From positions 3,190,322-3,254,321 of the forward strand of contig OY735237.1 of NCBI GenBank assembly GCA_963457665.1: a DNA stretch of 64,000 nucleotides. The letters run 5' to 3'. The notes under the pieces are model-generated. The model did not search any database. It had not been told where the DNA came from and saw only the letters and a program-made list of their open reading frames with translations. This document shows positions 1 to 11,899 of the stretch, piece by piece (the stretch's first letter is position 1; every line of letters starts with the position of its first letter). Source of the DNA: Thysanoteuthis rhombus. Its lineage: Eukaryota; Mollusca; Cephalopoda; Oegopsida; Thysanoteuthidae. The translations under genes were made by a program, and so were the position numbers.

Positions 1-1711
1 TGACTTGATTATTTAAATAAAAAAAAGTGTCAGGGGATTAGTTGGACTCAACTGGGTCCCTGTACCTAAAAGAAAAACTTCCAAAGAACTATAACCAAAA
101 ATATTATAGAAATATTTTTGAACATTTTTTTTTCACCAAATCAGTATGTTTAACTGTTCAGCAATGTTACATTCAATTGGGTAAGGAATGTGGAAGAATA
201 AACAAGTATTTTGAAAAATAATTTAATGGAAATACTTTTGAAAAAAATCATAACAGAAAATCTCAATCTTGATATTTGCTCCATTTTACAGAACACAGTC
301 GTGATATGTAGGTACTTTCAAGATTTGAAACAAATCAGAACTAATTAAAAATTCATGGATTCATCTTGACAAAATTATCAAGCTTAGCAATGCATTTACA
401 ATAGAACTTGGGCAAAAATAGTATATTCTTTTATTGATTGGTTTTTTATAACCAGTTTTGAAAGTATTGCTCTTATTTTTATAACAAGCATCTTTTCGCT
501 AAAGATGGCTGATTGAAGTTGGATCTTTCATAATTATTTGTTTATCAATGAGTCTCATGTAACTAGTTTTGAAAGCATTTTTTTCATTTTCATACTGAGT
601 ATCTTTTTTCTGATTCAAGTTAGATCTTTTAGAATCACTTATTATTTCATTGATGGCCTCATAACCTGTTTAAAAGGCATTGTTTATATTCTTATATCAA
701 GTATCTTTTTGTTAAAGACAACTGATTGATGTTGGATCTTCTATAATTGCTTTTCTTTTGTTCAAAAGTTTATTACTTCTGATGTTTATTGCTGACCATT
801 TTATTCCAGATCATGAATGAGAAATATTGTTTTTTTTCTGATTAACTATTGTCCAAATTGTTTGCATCTGTTGGCAAAGTTATAGTAAATAGCACATGGA
901 TGTGGCTTAGATTTAAACAATGGAAATATCTTAATCACTTTACAGATCAGGTGTAGCTATTCCATATACATTGCTCTGAAAATTGCCTAAAATGGTGTTG
1001 CGCACTTTGAGAGCAGTGCATTCAAAGAGTATACTGGATAAAGCCCTCATAGTCTTTTCTCTGTCATAACATATTAAGTCAAGTTTATACAGTAGCCATA
1101 TTGATTACTGCTGCAGGAATGTCAGGATAAATTAAATGTCCTCAAAATTGCCTATTTTCCTGTCCTAATTTCAATATTTTCATTTTTCTAATGCATATTG
1201 GGGTTGCTCAACTGATTACATCTTTCAATCTTGCAGAAAAAATAGTCTTAGTCATAAAGTTTCAAAGCTTTACATACCATATCAAAGGAGCTGTGAATTT
1301 CAGAAGGCTTATTGAGCAATTCATAAGATTGAGTAAAATTTCAAAACTATTCAAGATATAGATCAAATGTTTGGGATTTCTTGATAAGTTTGGTGGATGA
1401 GTGTTTATGATTTTTTTTTCTTTTCAGAGAAATCTGAGAGGGTGACCTGGGGAAATTTTTTCCTAAATTTGGGTGACTTGATATTGAATGACCCAGAGGA
1501 TTTATCAAAGACAAATAAAAGTTTTACCCTGTTCAATTGTATTAAAGATATATAACAGAAATTATTTCTTGGACAACATTATTGTCTATATCATAATAAG
1601 ATCTTTAAATAGAATTGGATGTTACCAATCTATTGAAATATGAACTTATATAATATAATCTTTTTTTTAATTACTACATCATATTTGAAGTTTTATATCT
1701 TTTTTTTACAG
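1..1711 (+). other. Presumed intron 1 (3' part) of ZNF-1
   Basis: This stretch has no credible coding region. It ends in a T-rich tract and CAG acceptor directly before the exon that carries ZNF-1. Several blocks are clearly similar to the matching part of the ZNF-3 intron. About 430-750 matches about 31525-31650, and about 1260-1510 matches about 33330-33570, including a shared 'ggtgacctggggaa' run. That supports an intron copied together with the gene. The first exon and promoter would lie left of the window. Confidence 0.6.
431..752 (+). repeat. Three tandem copies of a ~105-bp intronic repeat
   Basis: Three units start near 431, 541 and 643. Each contains a 'gttttgaaag' or similar start, then 'tatcaagtatctttttg' or a close variant, then 'ttagatctt' or 'ttggatctt'. 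One copy of the same unit lies in the ZNF-3 intron near 31525-31640. The tandem expansion is therefore specific to the ZNF-1 intron. Confidence 0.7.
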
Positions 1712-2008
1712 ATGATCCAGCTAGAAAAATATTATCATTCAATTTTGATAAATCAAAAACTATCACTGGATTCTTGTGAACTGTGCGGATCTTCCTATTT
1801 TTCATCAAGTCAAGGATAACATTTATGAGTCAAACCATTTTCTGTGAAGTGTGTGAATCTTTCTTTTCGATGGAGGAACTGGGCAAAAATGATTGATATT
1901 CATCAATAGTGTGTAGTTATTCCTTTTCATGAAAATCCCGTAAACATTATTTGTGGATTTTGAATGTTTCATCAGATTTCTTTTTGTGGGCTCAAAAAAA
2001 GGTAAAAT
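1712..2008 (+). other. 5' part of ZNF-1 exon 2 with a decayed finger
   Basis: The exon probably starts after the acceptor at 1710-1711. The first bases, ATGATCCAGCTA, match the start of the ZNF-3 exon and resemble that of ZNF-4. A finger remnant (S-C-E-L-C-G-S-S) reads at about 1772-1800 and runs into a stop. No single frame crosses to the main ORF, and a TAA at 2003-2005 lies in frame just before the ATG. I read this as 5' UTR made from decayed leader and finger sequence. Confidence 0.6.
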
Positions 2009-2776
2009 ATGAAAAACTGCTCAGAAAGAAACTGTTTGGAAACTTTGGGATGTGAATCATCTCCTAACTCAAATTTTGAAAAAAACTTGGAAACCCAAAC
2101 CAGAATGAAACCACATTCTTGTGAAGTATGTGGATCTTCTTTTTCACAGAAGTGTACTTTAAATAGACATATGCGGACACACACTGGAGAGAAGCCATAT
2201 TCTTGTGGAGTGTGTAGTTCTTCCTTTTCACGGAATTCACATTTGATTGAACACATGCAAACACACACTGGAGAGAAACCATACTCTTGTGGAATCTGTG
2301 GTTCTTCTTTTTCACGAAAGTCACATTTGAATAAACATGAGCGAATACACACTGGAGAGAAGCCATATTCTTGTGAGGTGTGCCATTCTTCCTTTTCCCA
2401 AAAGACACATTTGAATAAACATAAGCGAATACATACTGGAGAGAAGCCATATTCTTGTGAAGTATGTCACTATTCATTCTCGGACAATTCTGATTTGATC
2501 AAACATATCAGAACACACACTGGAGAGAAGCCATATCCTTGTGAGGTGTGTGGCTCTTCTTTTTCTCGAAAATCATATTTGATTGAACATATGCGAACAC
2601 ACACAGGGGAGAAACCATATTCTTGTGAAGTGTGTACCTCTTCCTTTTCACAGAAGTATGCTTTAACCCAACATATGCGAACTCATACTGGAGAGAAACC
2701 ATATTCTTGTGGAGTGTGTGGCTCATGTTTTTCTCAAAAGTCACATTTGAATAAACATAGACGAATACACACTTGA
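2009..2776 (+). CDS. ZNF-1: C2H2 zinc-finger protein, 8 fingers
   Basis: This is a 255-residue protein with a 32-residue Cys-bearing leader (C4, C9, C15) and then eight C2H2 fingers at a strict 28-residue pitch. The first ligand is C38 and the last His is H254. Linkers are TGEKP. All CCHH ligands and the core Phe/Leu are present. Helix positions -1, 2, 3 and 6 read QCTR, RSHE, RSHK, QTHK, DSDK, RSYE, QYAQ and QSHK, so the fingers differ in predicted base contacts. No effector domain is visible; sequence-specific nuclear DNA binding is inferred from the family. The ATG has A at -3 and an in-frame TAA at -6 to -4. The array stops right after finger 8 because the linker Gly codon (GGA) reads TGA. 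Partners and targets are unknown. Confidence 0.88.
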   Translation: MKNCSERNCLETLGCESSPNSNFEKNLETQTRMKPHSCEVCGSSFSQKCTLNRHMRTHTGEKPYSCGVCSSSFSRNSHLIEHMQTHTGEKPYSCGICGSSFSRKSHLNKHERIHTGEKPYSCEVCHSSFSQKTHLNKHKRIHTGEKPYSCEVCHYSFSDNSDLIKHIRTHTGEKPYPCEVCGSSFSRKSYLIEHMRTHTGEKPYSCEVCTSSFSQKYALTQHMRTHTGEKPYSCGVCGSCFSQKSHLNKHRRIHT

Positions 2777-3400
2777 GAGGGACCTTATTCTTGTAAAGTA
2801 TGTAGCTTTCCTTTCTTACTTTGAAGAAACATGCTAACACAATGTAGAGAAACTGCATTTTTGTCAAGTGCGTGATTCTTTCTTGTAGCATGCTTGTGAA
2901 GTGTGTGAATCTGCTCATTTGTGTTATCTTATTTAGCATAACTTATCGAAATACACACTGTACAGAGACCAATCTCTTGTAGAGTGTCAGCATTTATTTT
3001 TTCATCCAAGTCAAATGGGACCAATGCGAGCACACGATAGTAACTATATTCTTTCATTGTATGTGGATCTGAATTTTCATGAATATCTCACTAGTTGCAA
3101 CGTATGGAAACACTTACCAAAGAGAAAACATATTTTCATGGCATGTATGAATCAAATTTAGTGCAACATATGCAAATACATACTGAAAAGATGCCATGAT
3201 CATTTGGAAATGAGAATCTTCATTCACAGAAATTAAATAGAAAATTATTTGCGAAGTATTTGACGGTGTAAATAAGAGAACACATACTGGAGAGAAATCA
3301 TAATTTTTTAAAAAAATGCGGTCTTTCATTTTCAATGATATCTGATTTGAAAAGACAATGCAAATACACCAGGGAGATTATAAATGCTCTTGAGATCTCA
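2777..3400 (+). pseudogene. Decayed fingers downstream of the ZNF-1 stop
   Basis: After the stop the next finger is still legible (P-Y-S-C-K-V-C), but it soon hits stops and frame changes. Further remnants of the 84-bp period, with 'acacactg..gagaga' linkers and His-containing ends, can be followed to about 3370. The ancestral array was therefore several fingers longer at its C-terminus. This is probably now 3' UTR. Confidence 0.75.
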
Positions 3401-3419
3401 GCGGCTATAATTTCTTACA

Positions 3420-4030
3420 GATGTCACTGTTTATATTCAGGGAAAATCATGTTGATGAGAAACCATAATCTTGTGATGCAATTTATATGTAAATGAAATG
3501 GCATATAGATATTTCTCTCCATCTGACTTTTTATGTTCAACTTTGAGAATTTCCTTTTGAGCCTCTCCTTTGATAAATATTTCCATGATGGTTGAGGATC
3601 TGTATCTTCAGATTGTACACAATTTCAAAGGAAGTTGTGAAATTTCCTCATTTTCATTTAGTGAAATTCTTTTATCTTTTGATGAAATGAACTGAACTCC
3701 TGTGGAGGGTTATATCTTAGAAATATTATTTCTGTATATTTGCTCTTACAAAGTGAATTTTTTTCTTGCTAATTTTATTGAATAGTCTTTATTATGTTAT
3801 AAAGATACATATCTCAATACAATTCTTGAAGCTTGGTTGAAATTTACAGAAGAGCAATGTATCTAAAATGTTTTTGTACATTTGCTTAATCAGAGATTAG
3901 TATGAATCGATGTTTGTTAACTGACTAAGAGGTAATTCAAGTTTGGTTATTGAAAGAAATGCATGAATTTTTTCTAATAAAACATGTTGAAGCAATTGAG
4001 ATTTAAATGTTTCTGAATTGAATCATTGTA
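3420..4030 (+). other. 3' flank/UTR of ZNF-1, homologous to ZNF-3 and ZNF-4 flanks
   Basis: There is no ORF here. The block 'attcagggaaaatcatgttg' and onward matches 36670-36690 downstream of ZNF-3. The block around 3830-4020 (gaaatttacagaagagcaat, atgtttttgtacattt, gatttaaatgtttctgaatt) matches the 3' flank of ZNF-4 (- strand, about 49400-49220). AATAAA at 3977-3982 is a candidate poly(A) signal. This is inferred to be 3' UTR or conserved flank carried along in the duplications. Confidence 0.6.
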
Positions 4031-6269
4031 TGTGATTAGTTTTGACTTATTTTTTCACCTTTGTTTGTTTTTGTTTTTCTCAACATATTGGTCATGTGCC
4101 TTGGAGCCTTCTTTCAGTGTCTGTTGTGTTCTTGAATGTGTCTCAAATCTTGCTCAATGGTGCATCCCTTCTCATATAAATCACATCCAATTTTTTCAAA
4201 GTTTAATTCTCACCAAGGATCGCCTATTTCAATGTGATCTACAGGAGAAAAACCAGTCCACAACTCTTTGACTGGAATTAAATGTTTTTGTCACTTGAAA
4301 TATATCAACATTTCAAGTCTTGATTCAAAATTCTTTTATTTGTCTAAAACTGAACGTAATTTCTGAATTTTCAATCTTTACAAATAGATTCTACTTGAGT
4401 ATACCACTTGCTATATGTATGTAATCCTGAAAAGTCTTTCTTTCTTTCTTTAAAATATCAACAAAAAAAATTTAAAGAAAAGATTTTCCAAGATATTTTC
4501 ATTTCCTTCATCAGTCAAATTTTTTATGAAATACTTTCATCATATATTTGGGCAAAAAAATTTATGGTTTTGAAATTTTGATTTTCTTTAGTATTTTATT
4601 TTCCTTTATCCCCTCTATGGAAAGCATAGAATTTCCTTTCTAATGACATATGCCCATATTGGATGAAATCTTTTCTTTCTGTCTTAAGTGTCGCAGTGAA
4701 AATATGCCATAATGAAAAATGGTACTATAATCTTCATGCTAGATCTAAAAGTCTTACCCAAGTTACTTTGACTCACTAAATGTCCCTCTAGTATATCCAA
4801 TTGGTTTCATTAGTCAATTGATGAATCCCTACAGAACCTTATTACAATGTCAGCGCTATCATTCTTGCAGTCATCAATGCCACCTTAAACAATGAATTTT
4901 TTGGTACAATATCTAATGACAAACATATAAAACAGGGTAGAAAACAACATCAATAACTTGAAACTTATTAAAAGATTTTATCTCCCAGTTATGAATTCAA
5001 ACATGGGGTATAGTTCAATTAAATCAGATTATCTAAATGGGGATAAACCTTTATATTCTTCATCATAAAAAATGTGTGAATCCTCTATGATGACTGTTTG
5101 TTGGGTTTTTTTATGTCAGGGGTTCAAAATACTTAAAAGATAATCAATGACATTAATTTGATCAAAGAGATATGTAAAATGGGTTACTTATGTCAGTAGT
5201 CACAATACTTTGAAAACATTGATGACATTCAACAAGAGCGCATATGATTTTTTATATATGAAATGTTGTTTTTTGAATTGTGAGGTTAAGTATGATAAAA
5301 ACAAAAAACAATGAATAATCACGCAAAATATGATCCATTTGGAGGAATGACTTTTTTCAACTATTAGTACCAATTATGGCTTCCCTATTATTCAAACTTT
5401 TCTGATAAATATGTTCTCTAAATGTAGAACCACAAACTTCTCAAAAAGTATGAATTTGGGCTAAAATTTACCTTCATCTTAATTCTTTAGTTGTTTTTTA
5501 TCACAACTCAATTTGAGCTATCAGTCTACAGCATGAGCAAACTCGATCAGAAGTAAAGAGTAAGCTTCCAGTAAGATTTGATTTTATGATCATTTGTAAA
5601 ACACAAATGCCTATATTTCATCTGAATCTGCTTTCTTTCCTGATTCTTTTATTTGACAATGAATTGATGATTATAGTTTGTTTATGGCAGTTGGATGATT
5701 TCATTGATTTTTTTTTTTTTTTTTCTATTTTTTTTACTTCAAGTGATTTCTATGAAAGGAGAAAAAAATCAAGAAAGAAAATATCAGTTATCACTTGACA
5801 TTTGCAGGTTCTCCGTATACAGTTTCAATAGTGTGCAGTTCAGTCTTGTATAATTCAATAGGAATATTTTGGAGTTTTGCTGCATACTGCAACAATCTGC
5901 ATTGTAGAAAATACACTCTACAGTATAAACTTGTTTACCCTTGAGAACTGTTTAGTTGAATTGTATTTTTGACTTGGAAGTTTTTTCCAATTCACTGTAC
6001 CCGCAACAAATTTATTTATACACTTTTTAGTACATAAAGTATTATAAATCATTATCACCAATCTTTTTCAATTTTATTCTAATATTTACCTTCATCTTGG
6101 TATTTTTGTTGCTATTTATAGCAACTTTTTTCAGACCAGGTAAATTGTTGCATAAAAAAGAAAAAAAATTGTTATTAATCACCACACTTTAGTTTTATCA
6201 AATTTATGGTTTTCATGGATTAACTGTATTTTTTTTACTTGCATCTACCCTGCACTTTGTTAACACTTT

Positions 6270-6670
6270 TTTAAAACATTGCAATAATCAAATATCCTAA
6301 GTTCAATTTAGGTTTCCAACTGCAAGAAAATATAATGAACTTAGTTATAAAAAAGAAAAAAATACTTTCGTGTACTCGCAGAGGATTCATGAGCAGATCA
6401 AAACCATTTTTGTTTTTGAAAAAAAAATATTGATTCTGCCATAATTGACAGATTTGTCCCCAGAAAAAAAGTCGAGTTTTATTATTTAAAATTTTCACTG
6501 TATGCTCTATTATATTCATTTATCTATTTGTACATTTACAATTTAGGAATTATAAATTGTTTATCAAAACGTTTATGGTCCAGAAGGATTGTAGGAGGGT
6601 CAGCAAAAATCAATCCGGGATTTAGTGCATTCATATTCATGACTCTAGTACCCCCAACTCCTGTGAAGTA
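6270..6670 (+). repeat. Dispersed repeat family R1, copy 1
   Basis: It shares ordered blocks with 14410-14640, 39185-39330 and 54780-55115. These are 'aactgcaagaaaat', 'gagcagat..', 'attgattc..ccat', 'tttgtacatttacaatttagg' and 'ggtccag..agcaaaaat'. No ORF and no clear terminal repeats were seen. The class is unknown, perhaps a nonautonomous element. Confidence 0.55.
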
Positions 6671-7239
6671 TTAATATGCATGAAAAAATATAAGTCAAAC
6701 TTAGATAATAATGTTTGAATAGAAATAGGGATGAATTGATGCAGACAGGCCTTCAAATAGATATACAAGTTGATTTGTACCCATGATCTGAAAAATATGC
6801 GCATCTTTCAATGAATCTCAGCAACTGCTCTGTTGAATTTAGTGGGGAAAATCCTTGTTTTGATGGTTGAATATATTAACCAATCAGAGAACGGGTTAGA
6901 GATTAGGTTTCTTAGAAAACATGATGTCTATAATTTTTCATCTTTATGCTTTTATCACCATGCACATCTACTTGGCACTGGAATTTGAATGCCAACTTCT
7001 TGATGCATGACTACTAGGCACAAGGATAACTCAGCATATGATAACTGAGTGTATCTTATTGCAAGGACCTAATAAGAACAAACTGTAGAAATGAAACAAT
7101 TTATTGAGATTCAAAGATTAGAATTATTATTTTGAGTTGATTTATTTTATTGAATTGATTTACTTCTGTAGTTCAATTTTATAACTTATCGGAGGAAAGC
7201 AAATATCTTCTCATTAACCCATTTAGCACCATTTGCAGT

Positions 7240-7790
7240 TTCTTCCAAAGAAGTTGCCTTAGAGATCATCCAATTGAGCTGAAATTTTGTATTGGAAATT
7301 TTTGGACCGAGGTGCAACTTATGTATACATTGAACTATAAGAAGTGCCTTGATTCTGGCTTTTGCTACAATCATTCCCACTTAAAAAACTTATCTACCAG
7401 TATTTCAAGTGCAAAGACTTTAAAAAAAGTCTAAACCGGCTTTAAGTATGCTAAAATATTTGAAAGTATAGAGATAATTAAAAGACATTCCCTTTAAAAT
7501 TCATTATAGGGGCTAAAAATTTAATTTATGCAAATTAGTTGACTCCACCTCTTTGATGTAAATGGAATTTTTACTATATAATGGATTGTTTGATTAATTT
7601 TGTTAATTGGGTTTTATTTGGGTGAGCAAAGTGAACATTTACCCTAGTATTCGATTTTGGCAACAAGCTTGCAGCATTCACAGATTTTTGTGCTGAAATT
7701 TATTTCTAGAGACTTTTGGACCGAGGCACAAATTTTGCATACACCTAAAATAAAAGTGCCCTTGTGCTGACCATGGATGTTAAACCCAGA
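7240..7790 (+). repeat. Two diverged direct copies of a ~150-bp repeat
   Basis: About 7270-7360 and 7690-7770 share 'gctgaaattt', 'tttttggaccgagg', 'catacac' or 'tatacat', and 'aagtgcc'. The copies are about 420 bp apart and in the same orientation. No coding content is visible. The class is not identified. Confidence 0.55.
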
Positions 7791-9159
7791 AACCTATATG
7801 GGGATTCATTTAAAAAAAAAAAAAATTTTTCTCCCCCTTTCATACAGCAATGTTAGAAATATAAATGCAAATAACCTCATAAAAAGAAATGAATAATGTT
7901 GTTAATTTTTCTTTAATGTAAATAATTCATTTTTGATATTTTTGTAAAATGAAGTTATTAAAGATTTTCTCTCGTTATTGCTAAAAACGGCTAGATTTTT
8001 AATTTCTGATCCATACATTGTATAATTATTCATTTATTTTCATTATTGTGTCAATTTCTGATCAATATATCCCTTTTGAAGACTTTGTATGAATTAACGA
8101 GTGTACTTGATAATTCAGGAGCCACGAACAGCCATAAAGGGAGATAACTTATTGCAATATTTACACTAGTCGATTGAATATTTGGTTTTACGCGTTTAAC
8201 CAAAATTGAGTGTTGAATGAAAGGAATTAACACCAAAACATTGTATGTTGTATTATTGGTTGATAGACATTTTGGCTGAGTCGCCTGCAGCCATTTTAAA
8301 CTTTGAAAATTTTTTCCCTTGGACAATTTAGGCGCATTTTGTTTTTTAAAGGCGAAAATTACCAAGTAGATGGGATTTAAAATGATTTAATGTAATTTAC
8401 AATGGTCATAAATAATTCATGTTTGTTTTATAAATCTTCGTAATTTTTCAACTTTTCATTGTAAATTTAATATTTGCTTATTTATCAATTTTTCAATTAT
8501 TAGTTAAGCTTTTTTGATTAAATCAAAATTGTTTGCGTCGAATAACTTTCGTCTATTCTATAGAAAATATTTGAGTATATAAGATCCTGAACGTAAAACA
8601 TTTCAATTAAATAAAAAAAAAAGCTCCAATAGCAGAACACTTACAGTCATACAAAAACTCAAAAGTCTCCATAGAAAGGGAAGCAAAGGTCTCTACTTGA
8701 GAAAAAATAGCTTTGAAAAGCTGGAACAAAAATTTATAAAACTAAAGAACGAACATGAATAAATCTGCTATCATCATAAATTGTATTAGATCAGTTTAAA
8801 ATCCATTTGATAAGGTTTGCCTTCAAAAACAAAACGCAGACAATTTTTCCGGGGTCGAAAATCTGCAGCTAAAATATCTGCGGTCGACTTGTCCAGGTTG
8901 AATTGTTCGGGAGTCGGTATCACTTTTTAATTGTTGGAGGCGTCAAAATAAGATTAAAAAAAAACTCTAAGTGTAGAATATGAGTCATGATAGAAATAAA
9001 TAAAACATTCTGTCATCATGAAATTACTGTAATATTTTGTTTTTATTCGTTTAAATAGTGAAATAGACTTAGACAAACAAATGATTCCTGCTTTTATATA
9101 TTGTAAGTGAAAGAATTTTATATCATTTTTTCTATTCGAACTCTTCTTTTTTATGAAAT

Positions 9160-9346
9160 GAATTCAAATGAAATTCATGAACAGCTATAGTCTTCGACGT
9201 CACTTCCTTTTGTCAACTTCCGCAAAATGGACGCCTGAATGAAGACTACCAGAAGCATCCAACAGATTATCACCGTAAATCCTAATCCATCCTATCTTCT
9301 TCAAATACACAAATCACCAAAGTTTATGCAGTCGATCATCTTGTAA
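9160..9346 (+). promoter_or_regulatory. Shared promoter and exon-1 module, copy A (ZNF-2)
   Basis: This is one of four copies of the same ~190-bp module. It holds a CRE-like CGACGTCA (9195-9202), an overlapping CACTTCCT ETS-like site, a second ACTTCCG site, and a YY1-like CAAAATGG. The presumed exon 1 ends at the donor CTT|GTAAGT (exon end 9341 or nearby). A conserved ATG lies 17 bases before the donor. No TATA box is obvious. Copies B, C and D are at 27.9, 43.6 and 58.0 kb. It points toward ZNF-2, about 5.7 kb away. The promoter role is inferred from the motifs and from conservation in front of paralogs. Confidence 0.65.
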
Positions 9347-9414
9347 GTATTTAAAGCTTTATTTTTTTTGATTGACTTCAAGAAATAGTCACAAGTTCAG
9401 TCTTTTTGATGTCC

Positions 9415-9600
9415 GCTTCATATTCGATCGTAATTAACTCATATTTAACGCATTTATTCACTCACTCCAAAGTTTATCGTTATTATCCATGTTGAATAAT
9501 TGAATACAATTTGTTGGCGATAGTTTGATAATTCGGTCAGTAAGTTTTCTATTCATTTTTTCTTATTGAGTTCTATTTTGTTTGTGGACATGAGAAATCT
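9415..9600 (+). promoter_or_regulatory. Conserved intronic block downstream of copy A
   Basis: It contains 'tattcgatcgtaattaactc', 'tccatgttgaataat', 'ttgttggcgatag' and 'ataattcggtc..taagttttctattca'. The same ordered blocks occur at about 28170-28330 and on the - strand at about 57810-57650. They are absent beyond the orphan copy C. This may be an intronic enhancer or simply recently duplicated DNA. Confidence 0.5.
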
Positions 9601-11899
9601 GTAATTGATATATATTCAAACGGCACAAACTGGGCCACTGAGAATACCTAATATAATGAAGCGGTGTCGACTATTTTGACTTCATGTGGCAAAAAAATAA
9701 AGTAAATTATTAAAAAATAAGTAAATTATTTTCAGCGACACCAATTCTTTTAAACAAGGCAACAAAATATGTCGCGTCTATCATTAATTGAATTGGAAAA
9801 AATGCTATTCTATACCTTCTTTTACTTTTGACTTGTGTGAGTGAAAATGTCCCCTGCTCAATTATCTCACACTCAAATGCCGGCCAGTAACCCAAATGTC
9901 ACTTGACACTATCATGATGCAAGATCAATCATCCTGTTAATGAAACTTAAATTACTGAAAAGTTCATGGAAAAAAATATCAAATCTTACCAAAATCTTTG
10001 ATATTTTGAGTGTAACATTGTGGCAATCAAGAACTACTAACTTCCAAAGTGCAAGAATTTAGAAATTTTTAGGTGATACTAGAAACTGACAAGCTTGGCT
10101 GCACTAAGGTCAAACTCCCTTGGTTCATTAAAGTCTAAAAAAGTATATAAAACAGAATTCATTTCTCCGTACAGTATTATTCCAAAACTATGTATCCCAT
10201 TCCAACTCTCTTATTAATATCTCCTGAAGATGGGATTTGCAAACTTTGGCTGAACAAGTCAACTTGAGTTAGGCTCTACAAGTGGGGGTGAATTAGTCAT
10301 CAGTTTTTGTGTATGTCATTACTCATTTTCCTTCTGATCATTGTCATCCATCATTATTACAAAAATAAGTCAAAACTCGGTAGTGAAAGTTTGATAAAAG
10401 AAAAGCCTACTCAGCCTAATGGTTTGTCCAACACTAGCGTCAAAAGCAAGAAAGAAAGGAAAGGCCTACTCTGCTAAATTGTTAATCTGCCACCAACCTC
10501 AAAAACAAGGGGGGAAAAAATTAAAAAAAATTTGCTCCTTGTTGGATTCAATCCCAAAATTTACTGATGTCCGGCAGAATGCCCAAGACCACTGTGCCAT
10601 GGAAACACTACTGAACATTGTAATTTATTTGTAATCATAAATAATATAGTTAGATGAAAACCTCAAATCACAGACGATTATTTACTGCCTCCTTAAAATG
10701 GTTTTTATATTGTTTAATGATTTTATTATTATGTTAACTGTTTTAATGACATCCTTACTGGCAAGGTGATTTTCCCCGAAAACAAAAAGATATATGTATT
10801 TTTGTTATCATATGAAAATATTTTTCATAACACAAATTCAATGTTCATAGAAAGAGAATACTGAAAACTAGGAAGTAACAGTTGACACTACACGACTTCA
10901 CTGAATCACTCTCTCTTTTCCACTTTCTATCAATTCTTTCGAGCATTGTTATAGTTGACTTTTGTATTCTGGGCTTTCTTTATAAGGTTATCATCTGGTT
11001 GCCAGTTATGAAATGGGATCTCAGACTCCTTGAATCTTGACTTCCTGGCTAAAATCTCATCTAAGATCATTGAAATTGTTTTGAATGGTCATTCTTTGCA
11101 ACAAAAATTTTGAAAAGCATGTGAAATGAACATGGAATCGTGATTACTAAAATCGGATTAAAAATTGTGTGGTATGACAAAATTGGGAGTTAAAAGGTCA
11201 GGGCAGTCGTAAATCAAATGAGTGGAGATTGGTTTTTGTGACCTGGAAATGATTTCTCTCACCACCCAGATATTTTTGCATCTTCATTCATGTATTATCA
11301 AACTTCAGTCCAAGTCTAGTGTTGACTTTGTTTCCATCTTATCATAACAACAAGAATAATCCTTGCCAAATTTAGAGGAGTAGACTCTTCCCTAATTGTC
11401 TCCAGTGTCATGTTTAAACCTGCCCGACTCATAAAATGAACATTTCCCTATCGTGATTTAAAATCACAATCAAGTGATTGATGGGTTGCTCTCTTACCGA
11501 CTTAGCCAAACTGACAAGGCTCGAAGAAATTTTATGATACAAATACACAAGAGCTTATTCCATTCTAGTATATAAATACATTTAATCATTAATTTGTCAG
11601 CCCCTTTCTCTGCGCGAGATCAAGTTCTGAAACAGCAAATCAGCAGTGAGAACCAGTTTTAATTTGTCATAATTGCATTTACTTTTGATTCTCCACTAGA
11701 TCAATATGCAATCCTGTAACAAAGGCATTCCCTTAGAGTTTCCAATATTCCAGGTTTTTTTTGGGGGGGGTTCTGTGCTTTCACTTGTTTTCTTCATACC
11801 AAGTGTGACAGATGGAATGACCCGCCAGTCATCCCTCCTGAATACCATTGAGCATAGCATGTGTTCTGTCTGAAATCTCTGGAAAGATAGATTTGAAGT

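Larger units (their letters stand above)
4031..9159. other. Intergenic spacer between ZNF-1 and the ZNF-2 promoter
   Basis: I see no coding region or RNA gene. Short open frames look like chance in AT-rich DNA. The spacer contains a dispersed repeat (6270-6670), a duplicated block (7240-7385 and 7630-7790), a T-run near 5709-5724, and a slightly CpG-richer patch at 8830-8960 just before the promoter. The rest is unique-looking AT-rich sequence. Confidence 0.6.
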
